37,598 bases of DNA from Nocardia sp. BSTN01 (GCF_015354405.1 NZ_JADKYP010000062.1:1-37598); one strand, 5' to 3'. Shown: positions 1-7,627, counted from the first letter of the stretch. Notes: generated from the sequence alone by a model not told the origin. Numbers and translations are program-made.

Positions 1-403
1 TGCGCTGCCAGGTGTGCTCGCGCAGGGTGGCGTCGGCGGCCGGGATCTGGCGGGCGGCCGAGAGCAGCAGGGTGACGGCATGCTCGGCGGCGGTGTGGAT
101 GTTGGAGGTCGGCGCGTTGACGACCATGACACCGCGCTCGGTGGCCGCGGGCACGTCGACGTTGTCGAGGCCGACGCCGGCGCGGGCGACGATCTTGAGG
201 TTCTTACCGGCCTCGAGCACCTCGGCGTCGACGGTGGTGGCCGAACGGACCAGCAGCGCGTCGGCCTCGGGCACGGCGGCCAGCAGCTCGGGTCGATTGG
301 GGCCGTCGACCCAGCGAACCTCGACACCGTCACCGAGCGCATCGACGGTCGACTGGGCGAGCTTGTCGGCGATCAGAACAACAGGACGGCCATTTTGGCT
401 CAC
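1..403 (-). CDS. serA: D-3-phosphoglycerate dehydrogenase, N-terminal part (cut by window edge)
   Basis: This is the amino end of SerA, which oxidises 3-phosphoglycerate to 3-phosphohydroxypyruvate as the first step of serine synthesis in the cytosol. The translation starts MSQNGRPVVLIADKLAQST and continues through the substrate-binding half, including the segment RAGVGLDNVDVPAATERG and a following VVNAP, typical of the D-2-hydroxyacid dehydrogenase family. The start is a GTG at 403-401; the nearest upstream purines are weak. About 134 residues are visible; the NAD-binding domain and the regulatory C-terminal domains lie outside the window. Identification is firm because the N-terminal segment matches actinobacterial SerA closely from memory. 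Confidence 0.9.
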   Translation of the reverse strand, partial: MSQNGRPVVLIADKLAQSTVDALGDGVEVRWVDGPNRPELLAAVPEADALLVRSATTVDAEVLEAGKNLKIVARAGVGLDNVDVPAATERGVMVVNAPTSNIHTAAEHAVTLLLSAARQIPAADATLREHTWQR

Positions 404-550
404 TGTGGGGCACTCCTGGGGAAAGAGGTCGGCATTTACCGCGGATCAGCTTAATGGTCGCGCTTCGGCGCCGGTGTACCGCCCGGTAGGCAGGCGCCCT
501 CACACCGAGTCCGGACCTCCGCCGCACCACATGCGGGCCCGGACGCGGAA

Positions 551-580
551 GGGCCCCGCATCTCGAAAGATGCGGGGCCC
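551..580 (-). terminator. Hairpin terminator downstream of cspA
   Basis: A perfect 13-bp inverted repeat (551-563 with 568-580) with a CGAA-type tetraloop lies about 60 nt after the cspA stop. There is no U-tract, which is common for actinobacterial terminators. It also shields serA from read-through. Confidence 0.75.
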
Positions 581-638
581 CACTGTAAGTCGCGGACAGT
601 TCACGCTACGTAAAGTGGCGCGCAGTCAGCGGACTCGA

Positions 639-842
639 TCAGATAACGCTGACGTTCTGAGCCTGCGGACCCTTCTGGCCCTGCCCGATCTCGAACTCCA
701 CGCGCTGCCCCTCGTCGAGGGACCGGAATCCACTACCGCTCACAGCCGAGTAGTGCACGAACACATCGGGACCACCGTCATCCTGAGCGATGAACCCGAA
801 GCCCTTCTCGCTGTTGAACCACTTCACTACGCCTTGCGCCAT
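639..842 (-). CDS. cspA: Cold-shock protein, CspA family
   Basis: A 67-aa single cold-shock domain that binds single-stranded RNA and DNA and acts as an RNA chaperone. The RNP1-like motif KGFGFI and the RNP2-like VFVHY are both intact, and the start [17 protein letters not shown] is typical of actinobacterial CspA. The length is exactly that of the family. The ATG at 842 is preceded by AGAAGG with suitable spacing. The long untranslated stretch upstream (843-1097) is compatible with the structured leader usual for csp genes, but no specific element can be named. A second cold-shock gene lies at 1390-1626. Confidence 0.95.
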   Translation of the reverse strand: MAQGVVKWFNSEKGFGFIAQDDGGPDVFVHYSAVSGSGFRSLDEGQRVEFEIGQGQKGPQAQNVSVI

Positions 843-1097
843 TTCATACCTTCTGTAGACGAGCCGAACCGACCAACTTCACGATCGGGCCGGTCTCGAT
901 GTTCAAGCCTGCCACGGACCGCGCCCTCGCGCCACCACAGCGGTCCTCCCGCAGGCTGGAAACCGCGCCCGAACCGGAAATATCGCTTTTCGAGCGGTGC
1001 TCGCCGTGATTGTCCCGTGATAGCGCGGACGCCGCCGCTCGTCGCGCCGCCGCGGGCGCCCGGAATCGTGTGAGCGGGGCCGTTCGGCCAGAGAAAT
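843..1097 (-). promoter_or_regulatory. Leader and promoter region of cspA, no gene seen
   Basis: This stretch lies between the cspA start and the next terminator. No ORF with a plausible ribosome site is visible on either strand. It presumably holds the cspA promoter and a long 5' leader; I could not assign -35/-10 boxes with confidence. Confidence 0.4.
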
Positions 1098-1133
1098 GGG
1101 TCGACCCCGGACACCACGGTCCGGGGTCGACCC
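1098..1133 (-). terminator. Strong hairpin terminator after the 38-aa peptide gene
   Basis: A perfect 14-bp inverted repeat (1098-1111 with 1120-1133) with an 8-nt loop lies 30 nt downstream of the small gene at 1164-1280. Its position supports that small gene being transcribed as its own unit. Confidence 0.75.
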
Positions 1134-1163
1134 GAGGTCGCGTCGAGCGACCGAAATCAGTGA

Positions 1164-1280
1164 TCAGCCACTGAAAGAGCCGGTCCACAGGGTGTTGACC
1201 AGGCCGTGGAAGGCCGCACCCAGGGTGTCGAACAGGCCGTTCACAGCAGCACTACCGGTGTCGATGATAACGGGGATCAT
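1164..1280 (-). CDS. Small amphipathic peptide, 38 aa, function unknown
   Basis: The peptide begins MIPVIIDTGSAAVNGLFDTL, continues GAAFHGLVNTLWTGSFSG and then stops. Residues about 11-34 form a likely amphipathic helix with Leu, Phe, Val and Trp spaced 3-4 apart and almost no charge. Three things support a real gene: AGAGG five bases before the ATG, a private 14-bp terminator 30 nt downstream, and no competing ORF. No signal peptide is seen. By size and composition it recalls the short channel-forming or membrane-active peptides of mycolic-acid bacteria (PorA/PorH class), but no sequence match is claimed. It could also be a small regulatory or surface peptide. Confidence 0.6.
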   Translation of the reverse strand: MIPVIIDTGSAAVNGLFDTLGAAFHGLVNTLWTGSFSG

Positions 1281-1389
1281 AAATACCTCTTCGTTGTTTC
1301 AATTCAGTCGTACAAACTGACGATCAACATATCGAGGGCCCATAAAGGCGCGTTAACCCGATTTCCGGAAAAGTGATCTGCCCGACAGG

Positions 1390-1626
1390 TCACAGTTTGT
1401 GTGGGTCGGGCCACAGTCGGCGCATCGGCTCGATTCGGACGCCCTCGGCTTCCGGGCCCGCCTTGGTATGGCGTACGTCGAACTGGACCCGCTGGCCCTG
1501 GACCAATCGCCGGAAACCGTCGCCGTGAACCTCGGTGTATTCGACGAAAACTTCGGCTCCGCCGCCATCCGGAATTATGAAACCGAAGCCTTTCTCACTG
1601 TCGAACCACTTCACCGTGCCGTGCAA
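1390..1626 (-). CDS. Second cold-shock-domain protein with C-terminal extension
   Basis: A 78-aa cold-shock domain protein. The start [17 protein letters not shown] keeps the RNP1 core, while the RNP2-like site reads VFVEY where CspA has VFVHY. The last roughly 15 residues (ending RRLWPDPHKL) extend beyond the normal domain. The start must be the TTG at 1626-1624, because the codon just before it is TAG; GAGAAG lies a few bases upstream. The divergent RNP2 position and the tail suggest a specialised paralogue of the protein at 639-842. It is probably monocistronic: the peptide gene downstream has its own leader, and the ABC genes on the other side end 98 nt away. Confidence 0.9.
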   Translation of the reverse strand: MHGTVKWFDSEKGFGFIIPDGGGAEVFVEYTEVHGDGFRRLVQGQRVQFDVRHTKAGPEAEGVRIEPMRRLWPDPHKL

Positions 1627-1723
1627 CTACGCTTCTCACTCACTTCTCGACGTCGGGCCAGGCAGAGGGTAACCGGACCCCCACCGTCCGTCCACCGCTG
1701 GCGGCCGTCTCGCCCACCGGCGC

Positions 1724-2542
1724 TCACTCGGCCGGCGGACGACGCAATTCATGTTGCAGCGCTTCCAGTTCCGCGCCGCCGGCCATCTGCCGGGTGAGTT
1801 CGGGAAGATCGATCTGCGACTTGTCGTAGCCGCCGAGTGCGCGGCCCCGCCGCAGCAGCAGGAATCGGTCGCCGACGGGGTACGCGTGATGCGGGTTGTG
1901 CGTGATCAGCACGACTCCGAGACCGCGATCCCGGGCCTGCGCGACGTAGCGCAGCACCACGCCGGACTGCTTGACGCCGAGCGCGGCGGTCGGTTCGTCG
2001 AGAATGAGGACCTTCGCGCCGTAGTGGACCGCGCGGGCGATCGCGACACATTGGCGCTGCCCACCCGACAGCGTGCCGACGGGCTGTTCCAGATCGCGAA
2101 TCTCGATTCCCATGTCCGACAACGCCGTCCGCGTGATGTCGCGCGCGGTCGCACGGTCCAGCAGACGAAGGGGTCCGGCGCCCCTGGTCGGTTCCGAACC
2201 GAGGACGAAATTGCGCCACACGCTCATCAGCGGCACGACCGCCAGGTCCTGGTAGACGGTGGCGATGCCGAGGTCCAACGCCTCGCGTGGCGAGGAGAAC
2301 CGGGTCGGTTCACCGTCGATGCGCAGCTCACCGGTGTCGTGGCGGTGAACGCCGGCGAGAATCTTGATCAGCGTCGACTTCCCGGCGCCGTTGTCGCCGA
2401 GCACGCAGGTGACCTCCCCTGCCCGGACGACCATCGAGATGTCGGCGAGGGCGACGACGCCGCCGTAGCTCTTTCCGATGCCGACCGTTTCGATCAGCGG
2501 CGCGGAGGCGGGCCGAGCGGCTTCGCTGTGCTCCGTAGTCAT
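1724..2542 (-). CDS. Sugar ABC importer, single-domain ATPase (FrcA/RbsA-like)
   Basis: The cytosolic ATPase (272 aa) of a carbohydrate importer. It shows Walker [10 protein letters not shown] (about residue 48), signature LSGGQRQ (about 156), Walker [13 protein letters not shown] (about 176) and the switch His in [11 protein letters not shown] (about 215). RbsA-type ATPases are usually twice this length with two cassettes. This one has a single cassette, like the fructose FrcA type, so two copies should pair with the permease dimer. The ATG at 2542 overlaps the permease stop as ATGA, implying translational coupling. It is the last gene of the binding protein-permease-ATPase operon. The substrate cannot be read from sequence. 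Confidence 0.9.
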   Translation of the reverse strand: MTTEHSEAARPASAPLIETVGIGKSYGGVVALADISMVVRAGEVTCVLGDNGAGKSTLIKILAGVHRHDTGELRIDGEPTRFSSPREALDLGIATVYQDLAVVPLMSVWRNFVLGSEPTRGAGPLRLLDRATARDITRTALSDMGIEIRDLEQPVGTLSGGQRQCVAIARAVHYGAKVLILDEPTAALGVKQSGVVLRYVAQARDRGLGVVLITHNPHHAYPVGDRFLLLRRGRALGGYDKSQIDLPELTRQMAGGAELEALQHELRRPPAE

Positions 2543-3588
2543 CGGCGCAACCTTTCCGCGCGCTTGGCGAAGGCGTTGTTGACCAGTACCGCGGCGAGCA
2601 GCAGTACACCGAGGAACAGCATGAACCAGTCGCTGTCCCAGCGTGCGAACACGATTCCCTGCCGGGCCATGCCGAAGATCAGCGCGCCGATGGCCGCGCC
2701 CAGCACCGATCCGAATCCGCCGGTGAGCAGGCAGCCACCGACGACCGCGGCGATGATGTACTGAAATTCCAGTCCCACACCCTGATTCGCCTGCACGCTC
2801 GCGAACCGCAGCAGATTGCACGAGCCGACGATCCAGCCCGCGAAGGCGGTGCCCATGAACAGCAGGATCTTGGTCCGCGCCGCCGGTACGCCGACCGCAC
2901 GAGCGCTGGGCAGCGAACCGCCGACCGCGTAGATCCAGTTGCCGAAGCGGGTGCGCACCAGCACGAGCGTCGCCACCGCGGTGACCGCGATCCACCACAG
3001 CACCGAGGCCTGGATGCGGGCGTCACCGAGATTCGTCGTCGCCGCGAAAACCCAGCCGGCCGAGGCGTATCCGGGCGCCGACCGGATGCCCGACACCTGC
3101 ACGGTTCCCGTGACCAGCCGGGTGACGCCGAGGTTGAGACCTTGCAGAGCCAGGAACGTGCCCAGGGTGACGATGAAGCTGGGCAGGCCCGTTCGCATGA
3201 CCACCCATCCGTTCAGCGCGCCGACCGCGAGGGCGAAGAGCAGCGAGACACCCAGCGCGAACCACACGTTCCATCCCGCGTGCACCGCGAGCATGGCGGT
3301 CACCAACGCCGTCGACGCGGTCATCACGCCCGCGGACAGGTCGAATTCGCCGCCGATCATCAGTAGTGCCACCGCGACGGCCATGATGCCGAGTGTCGAG
3401 GCGTCGTCGAGCCAGGTGGCCACGCCGAGGGGACTGAGGAACCGATCGGTGATCACGGCGAAGAAGACGAAAACCATCAGCGCGCCCAGACCGGCGCCGA
3501 TCTCGGGCCGGACGATCAGCCGGTTGAGTAGAGACGGCTTGATCGCGGCGGGTGCGGTGGATTCGGAAACCGTTGCGGTGTCGGTCAT
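2539..3588 (-). CDS. Sugar ABC importer, permease (RbsC/FrcC-like)
   Basis: A 349-aa integral membrane permease of the BPD_transp_2 (ribose/xylose/galactoside) family. After a polar tail of about 30 residues there are roughly nine hydrophobic helices. Family-typical stretches are [16 protein letters not shown] (about residues 90-105), a segment with [20 protein letters not shown], and the late [20 protein letters not shown]. The start ATG at 3588 follows GGGAG at good spacing. An ATGA overlap joins it to the ATPase gene, and 13 nt separate it from the binding protein. It moves the sugar across the cytoplasmic membrane. Confidence 0.92.
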   Translation of the reverse strand: MTDTATVSESTAPAAIKPSLLNRLIVRPEIGAGLGALMVFVFFAVITDRFLSPLGVATWLDDASTLGIMAVAVALLMIGGEFDLSAGVMTASTALVTAMLAVHAGWNVWFALGVSLLFALAVGALNGWVVMRTGLPSFIVTLGTFLALQGLNLGVTRLVTGTVQVSGIRSAPGYASAGWVFAATTNLGDARIQASVLWWIAVTAVATLVLVRTRFGNWIYAVGGSLPSARAVGVPAARTKILLFMGTAFAGWIVGSCNLLRFASVQANQGVGLEFQYIIAAVVGGCLLTGGFGSVLGAAIGALIFGMARQGIVFARWDSDWFMLFLGVLLLAAVLVNNAFAKRAERLRR

Positions 3589-3601
3589 GACAGCTCCCTG
3601 C

Positions 3602-4633
3602 TCAGCGCGTGCCCTGCGCCACCAGGGCGGCGATGGCGTCGACGTTGTTCTTGTCCACGAAGGCCGGCCCGGTCTGCACCGGCATCCCGCCACCGACCGT
3701 GTTGAGATTGCGCCGATACAGCTGGAGCATCACCACCGGCAGATATCCCTGTTCGTACTGTTGTTGATCGACCGCGAAGAGCAGGGTCCCGGCCCGAATC
3801 GCGTCCACCACATCGGAATTGAGGTCGAAGGTGGCGACGGCGGCGCGGGAGTGGGATTCGCGGACCCCGTCGACGGCGCGGGCGGCGATCTGCGAATTGA
3901 GGGTCAGCACGGCGTCGATCGAGCGATCGGCCTCGAGGGCTCCCTTGATCCGCGACTGCGCATCGGCCGGATTGTTGATGTCGACCTGCAGGGTGGTGGC
4001 GTTGCCGCCGAATCCGTCGATCGCGCCGGCGCAGCGGTCGTTGGCGCCGATATTGCCGGCCTCGTGAATGACGCAGAGCATCCTGGTCTTGCCGGCATCG
4101 CGCAGGCGCTTGCCGGCAGCCGCCCCGGCCTGGCGCTCACTCTGCCCGACGTGCCCGATCGCGCCGGCGGCCACACTGTCGGCTTCACCGGAATTGATCG
4201 TGACGACCGGAATTCCCGCCGCGACGGCGTGCTCGATGGACGGGCGCAGCGCTTGCGGATTGGCCATCGAGACGACGAGGCCGTCCACATGCTGGGCGAC
4301 CGCGTTGTCCACCAGCTTGGCCTGCTCCCCCGGGTCGCCCGACGAGTTGTAGTCGACCCGGATTCCCAGATCCTTCCCGGCCGCCTCGGCACCGTTCTTC
4401 ACCACATTCCAGAACGCGTCGCCCGGGCTGCCGTGCGTGACCACGGCGACCGAGCCCAGCGGAGCGGTCGAAACCGTTGCGGGAGCGTGTGATTCGGTAA
4501 CGTCGGCGCCGGGACCACTGCACGCCGCCAGCATCGCGGTGAGAGCCAGCCACGGCGCGAGCCGAGGCACGATGCCGCGACGACGTCGCGGCGCGCGAGG
4601 TTGGTCGAGAATCCGGTGTGGCCGTGTGGTCAT
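3602..4633 (-). CDS. Sugar-binding lipoprotein of ABC importer (periplasmic-binding type I fold)
   Basis: A 343-aa extracytoplasmic solute-binding lipoprotein. The N-terminus is arginine-rich followed by a hydrophobic core and the lipobox-like LAACSG, so the mature protein should be lipid-anchored at Cys about residue 37. The mature part shows the type I sugar-binding pattern: DAFWNVVKNGAEAAGKDLGI, DGLVVSMANP, AGIPVVTINSG, and late LFAVDQQQYEQGYLPV. The start at 4633 follows GGAGG; a longer reading frame upstream lacks such a site. It is first in the operon, and the regulator at 4783 is divergent. Ribose, fructose or another pentose/hexose is possible. Confidence 0.9.
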   Translation of the reverse strand: MTTRPHRILDQPRAPRRRRGIVPRLAPWLALTAMLAACSGPGADVTESHAPATVSTAPLGSVAVVTHGSPGDAFWNVVKNGAEAAGKDLGIRVDYNSSGDPGEQAKLVDNAVAQHVDGLVVSMANPQALRPSIEHAVAAGIPVVTINSGEADSVAAGAIGHVGQSERQAGAAAGKRLRDAGKTRMLCVIHEAGNIGANDRCAGAIDGFGGNATTLQVDINNPADAQSRIKGALEADRSIDAVLTLNSQIAARAVDGVRESHSRAAVATFDLNSDVVDAIRAGTLLFAVDQQQYEQGYLPVVMLQLYRRNLNTVGGGMPVQTGPAFVDKNNVDAIAALVAQGTR

Positions 4634-4775
4634 CGCGCCTCCGGGCATTCGACAGAACAAGGCGTGCCCGTTTCCGAGCACTCCAGGTGTATTGAACACC
4701 ACCCGACCGGCCGCGACCGCTGACACGCGCCCACGGGCGGCGCCGGCGTATCCGTCTCCGCTGCTGGACTACCCT

Positions 4776-4792
4776 CGTCAACATGGTTGTCG
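4776..4792. promoter_or_regulatory. Putative MarR auto-operator enclosing the marR start codon
   Basis: The arms CGTCAAC and GTTGTCG flank the ATG with one mismatch, the same half-site and 3-nt spacer as the perfect palindrome at 5332-5350. A repressor bound here would cover the start of its own gene. It could also affect the divergent sugar operon 143 nt away. Confidence 0.55.
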
Positions 4793-5274
4793 GAAAGCGC
4801 GGGAGGGCCCCGATCGACAGCCCCGGATTCGAGCTGCCGTTGCTGCTGTTCGCGGGGTTCCGCTCGCTCATCGACGAATTGCACGCCGAACTGGCGCAGC
4901 AGGGACATCCCGACATGCGCCCGGCCCACGGATTCGCGATGCAGGCGATCGGTATGCAGGGCGCGACGGCCAGCGATATCGGCCGCAAGCTGGGCGTATC
5001 CAAACAGGCGGCGGGTAAGACGGTCGAGCGGCTGACCGCGCTGGGTTATGCCGAACGCGTCGAGGATCCCGAGGACGCCCGTCGCAAGATCGTCTGCCTG
5101 ACCCCGCGCGGGATCGACGCGCTCCGGCAGTCGGCCGAAATCTTCGAGCGACTGCGACGCCGCTGGGTAAAGGAGCTCGGCGCCCAGCGCGTGCGGGATA
5201 TGGAGTCCGCGTTGCGCACGATGGTCCCGCCGGAATCGTTCCGGCTCGATGTCGCAGGATGGTTCGGAGGCTGA
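4783..5274 (+). CDS. MarR-family transcriptional regulator
   Basis: A 163-aa winged-helix regulator. The recognition helix region is TASDIGRKLGVSKQAAGKTVERLTALGY (about residues 66-93, given as two parts of one helix-turn-helix), followed by the wing VEDPEDARRKIVCLTPRG, a classic MarR signature. Dimerisation helices flank it. The ATG at 4783 has no clear ribosome site, so translation may be leaderless. The start codon sits inside a palindrome that recurs perfectly before the next gene, suggesting the protein represses itself and the AhpD-like gene downstream. A ligand cannot be inferred, although the neighbour suggests oxidative or electrophile stress. Confidence 0.92.
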   Translation: MVVGKRGRAPIDSPGFELPLLLFAGFRSLIDELHAELAQQGHPDMRPAHGFAMQAIGMQGATASDIGRKLGVSKQAAGKTVERLTALGYAERVEDPEDARRKIVCLTPRGIDALRQSAEIFERLRRRWVKELGAQRVRDMESALRTMVPPESFRLDVAGWFGG

Positions 5275-5311
5275 CCCGCTCCGTCCCAGCGATCCCGAGG
5301 CTTGCCCTATT

Positions 5312-5350
5312 CGACAACCAGATTTACTGTTTAGACAACTTGGTTGTCTA
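5312..5350. promoter_or_regulatory. Putative MarR operator before the AhpD-like gene
   Basis: A perfect 8-3-8 palindrome, TAGACAAC-TTG-GTTGTCTA (5332-5350), is preceded by an extra half-site CGACAAC at 5312-5318. The extra half-site is 21 bp upstream on the same DNA face. The ATG of the downstream gene is 19 nt after the palindrome, so binding would block initiation. Confidence 0.65.
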
Positions 5351-5368
5351 CCTCGAACGGATCGCCCC

Positions 5369-5929
5369 ATGCATTTCCCCACTCACACCCCCGACTCCGC
5401 ACCCGCCGCGGCCCGTCGCACGATGACCGCGACCGCCGCGCACTTCGGCTACCTCCCCGCCGCGGTGGGAAAATTGGCGACGTCACCACGACTGCTCGAC
5501 GGATTCATGAAACTCAACGGCCTGTTCGAAGGCGGCACACTCGACGAACTGTCGCGCGAAGTACTGGTCATGACGATCGCCACACGCAACGAATGCCACC
5601 TGTGCGTCGCCATGCACACCGCGAAGCTGACCGCGATCGGCGCCGACCCGGAACTGGTCGCCGCATTGCGTGACCAGCGCCCCCTCCCCGACCGCCGCCT
5701 GGCCGCACTCCAGGAATTCACCCTCACCGTCGTCGAAACCGCCGGCAACGTCCCCGACGAGCGTGCGAGCGATTTCCTGTCCCACGGCTACACCCCCGAA
5801 CAGGCCCTCGAGGTGGTGCTGGGCATCGGCACCTACACGCTGTCCACACTGGGCAATCGACTCACCGCGGCGCCGTTGGATCCCACCCTGACCGCATTCG
5901 CCTGGTCGGCGGGGCAGCACACGACGTGA
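5369..5929 (+). CDS. AhpD-like / carboxymuconolactone decarboxylase family protein
   Basis: A 186-aa protein of the CMD/AhpD fold. The redox motif ECHLCVAMHT (about residues 73-82) has the Glu, the CxxC pair and the His typical of AhpD-type peroxidase partners that use the Cys pair as a thiol relay. The preceding segment LDELSREVLVMTIATRNE is the usual family lead-in. The start at 5369 was chosen because the palindromic operator ends 19 nt before it; a longer frame from 5249 would run through the operator and the end of marR. It probably serves in peroxide or electrophile defence under the MarR regulator, by inference from the motif and the shared operator. Confidence 0.85.
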   Translation: MHFPTHTPDSAPAAARRTMTATAAHFGYLPAAVGKLATSPRLLDGFMKLNGLFEGGTLDELSREVLVMTIATRNECHLCVAMHTAKLTAIGADPELVAALRDQRPLPDRRLAALQEFTLTVVETAGNVPDERASDFLSHGYTPEQALEVVLGIGTYTLSTLGNRLTAAPLDPTLTAFAWSAGQHTT

Positions 5930-6009
5930 CAACTGATTGCAATTCGAAAGCACCATTGTTAGTGTGCTGAGCAATTGCAAAAAGCAAGCACTCCGTGAGA
6001 GGACCCGCC

Positions 6010-6657
6010 ATGCCCCGTCTCCGCGTCCACAATTTCTCGATCTCGCTGGACGGGTACGTCGCGGGTCCCGGCCAAGGTCCCGATCATCCGCTCGGTGTCG
6101 GCGGTGAGCGCCTGCACGAATGGGTTTTCGCCACCCGCTTCGGCCGGCGGATGATCGGCCAGGACGGCGGCAGCACCGGCATCGACGACGAATACCTCGC
6201 CGCCGGTGAAACCAATATCGGCGCGACCATCATGGGCCGCAACATGTTCGGGCCCGTGCGCGGGGAATGGCCCGACCATTTCTGGACCGGCTGGTGGGGC
6301 TCCAACCCGCCCTACCACCACCCGGTCTTCGTGCTCACCCACCACCCGCGCCCGTCGCTCGAGATGGACGGCGGCACCACCTTTCATTTCGTCGACGGCA
6401 CTTCCGACAATGTTCTCGAACAAGCCTTCTCCGCCGCCGGCGGCAAGGACGTCCGCCTCGGCGGCGGAGCCGCGACCGTCCGCCGCTTCCTCCGCGCCGG
6501 CCTCGTCGACGACCTCCACTTGGCCCTCGTCCCCACCCTTCTCGGCACGGGCGAGCGCCTCTACGACGACCTCGGCGCCCTTCCCGGCTACGCCGTTGCC
6601 CCCGCCCGTCCGGGCGACAACGTCACCCATATTCACCTCTCGAAAGTGGCCGCCTGA
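6010..6657 (+). CDS. Dihydrofolate reductase / RibD C-terminal fold reductase
   Basis: A 215-aa NADPH-dependent reductase of the RibD_C/DHFR-like family. Typical features are the opening NFSISLDGYVAGPGQ, IMGRNMFGP (about residue 77), HHPVFVLTHHPR, KDVRLGGGAATVRRFL (about 152) and a closing LVDDLHLALVPTLLGTGERL. This stand-alone type is widespread in actinobacteria with mostly unknown substrates; it is not the folate enzyme FolA. The ATG at 6010 follows GAGAGGA. The 80-nt spacer before it holds two related TTGCAAT/ATTGCAA patches (about 5937 and 5973) of unknown meaning. It lies alone between the AhpD-like gene and the secreted-protein pair. Confidence 0.88.
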   Translation: MPRLRVHNFSISLDGYVAGPGQGPDHPLGVGGERLHEWVFATRFGRRMIGQDGGSTGIDDEYLAAGETNIGATIMGRNMFGPVRGEWPDHFWTGWWGSNPPYHHPVFVLTHHPRPSLEMDGGTTFHFVDGTSDNVLEQAFSAAGGKDVRLGGGAATVRRFLRAGLVDDLHLALVPTLLGTGERLYDDLGALPGYAVAPARPGDNVTHIHLSKVAA

Positions 6658-6673
6658 CCGGACGGAGCGGCGT

Positions 6674-6704
6674 TTGACCTCAACCGCACTCGAGCTCTTA
6701 GCGT
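6674..6704 (+). promoter_or_regulatory. MerR-type promoter with 19-bp spacer
   Basis: TTGACC (6674-6679) and TAGCGT (6699-6704) are separated by 19 bp. This overlong spacing marks promoters untwisted by MerR/SoxR-type activators. The spacer carries a degenerate dyad (CTCAA...TCGAG). An ATG follows 6 nt after the -10 box, as expected for a leaderless start. Confidence 0.45.
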
Positions 6705-6710
6705 GGCGGC

Positions 6711-6773
6711 ATGACTGTCACCGCAGCTCGCATATCGATCCCGCGAATCCGGACGGCGAGGCGCGGGATGTGA
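6711..6773 (+). CDS. Possible leaderless 20-aa peptide
   Basis: The ORF begins at the expected transcription start of the MerR-type promoter and reads MTVTAARISIPRIRTARRGM, then TGA. It is basic and has no recognised family. Alternatives are a leader peptide for the gene at 6870, or the first codons left over from a lost MerR-controlled gene, since such targets often begin close to MTVT. Only position and promoter fit support it. Confidence 0.3.
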   Translation: MTVTAARISIPRIRTARRGM

Positions 6774-6869
6774 GCTGAGCCTCTTCTCAGCCCTGGGCGT
6801 ATCGCGGCCGTGACGTTCGCGCCGAAATCGGCGAGGGTTGCGGGACAGGCGAGTTGAAAGGGGCTGGTC

Positions 6870-7145
6870 GTGTTCGCGACTGCCGCATCCGTCCGGGTAC
6901 GCCGAATCCTGGCGAGGACGGCGATAGCGGGACTGATCCTGATCGGGATGGTCACCGCGACCGCCGGGCAAGGTTCGGCGCAGGCGCCGGCGAGCGAGCC
7001 GAGTTCGGTCGGCTGGTACTACCCGGAAGTGACACCGTTCGATCCGATACCGCTGGACTACCTGTACGGCTGGAATTCGTGGTATCGGCCGTACTACTCC
7101 TGGTATAGGCCCGTTTACCCGCCGGGGTGGTTCGGCAGCAGCTGA
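6870..7145 (+). CDS. Small secreted Tyr/Trp/Pro-rich protein ending PPGWFGSS
   Basis: A 91-aa exported protein. An Arg-rich start and hydrophobic core (residues 11-35, with LILIGMVTATAG) form a signal peptide with likely cleavage after GSA near residue 37. The mature part is short and aromatic, with repeated WYRP-type elements (SWYRPYYSWYRPVY), and ends with PPGWFGSS at the stop. The next gene, otherwise unrelated, ends with the same eight residues. The GTG at 6870 follows GAAAGGGG. Function is unknown; a cell-envelope or extracellular role is inferred from the signal peptide. Confidence 0.75.
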   Translation: MFATAASVRVRRILARTAIAGLILIGMVTATAGQGSAQAPASEPSSVGWYYPEVTPFDPIPLDYLYGWNSWYRPYYSWYRPVYPPGWFGSS

Positions 7146-7283
7146 CTCGCAGGACTCAGGGGCAACCCCGAGTTCCCGTCATCCCCGCGGCCGATTCGGC
7201 CCTGAACCTCGTGCCGCCACCCGTGACGCGGTGTCCGATTCGCGAGAGACTGCGTTCGGTGTAACTGATTGGAAGGATTCACC

Positions 7284-7613
7284 GTGATTGCCAGAACCGA
7301 ACATCGCACCAAGCGCACGGCGGCGCGCATCGCCGTCGCCGGCGCCATCGTCGCGGCGCCGCTTGCCGCGCTTGCCATTCCGGCCCAGGCCGACGTGGTG
7401 AGCGCCCCGGCGGCCACCGACATCGCGCACCCGGGTCACGGGCACGGCCCGTGGGACGGCCGCGGCGACTGGGACCGGCGCGGAGGCTGGGACCACCGCG
7501 GCGACTGGGATCGCCACCACCGCGGCAACGACTGCAACCCGTGGGACCGGCACGGCAACGGCTGGAACGGTTTCCGCCAGGTCGTTCCTCCGGGCTGGTT
7601 CGGCAGCAGCTGA
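7284..7613 (+). CDS. Small secreted Gly/Asp/Trp/His-rich repeat protein ending PPGWFGSS
   Basis: A 109-aa exported protein. The signal peptide (residues 1-38) has a basic start and a hydrophobic core AVAGAIVAAPLAALA, with cleavage after PAQA. The mature region has short imperfect repeats of the form GDWDRRGGWDHRGDWDR, very rich in Gly, Asp, Trp, His and Arg and probably disordered; the histidines could bind metal. It closes with PPGWFGSS, identical to the preceding gene. The start is GTG at 7284 with GGAAGGA upstream; an in-frame TTG at 7269 lies before that ribosome site and is rejected. The two genes are 138 nt apart and may form one unit closed by the hairpin at 7628. Confidence 0.78.
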   Translation: MIARTEHRTKRTAARIAVAGAIVAAPLAALAIPAQADVVSAPAATDIAHPGHGHGPWDGRGDWDRRGGWDHRGDWDRHHRGNDCNPWDRHGNGWNGFRQVVPPGWFGSS

Positions 7614-7627
7614 TCCGACGCTGCTCA

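Noticed and set aside
4686-4700. GGTGT-N5-ACACC palindrome upstream of the sugar-binding lipoprotein gene
   Set aside because: The arms are only 5 bp and no regulator matches; too weak to list as an operator.
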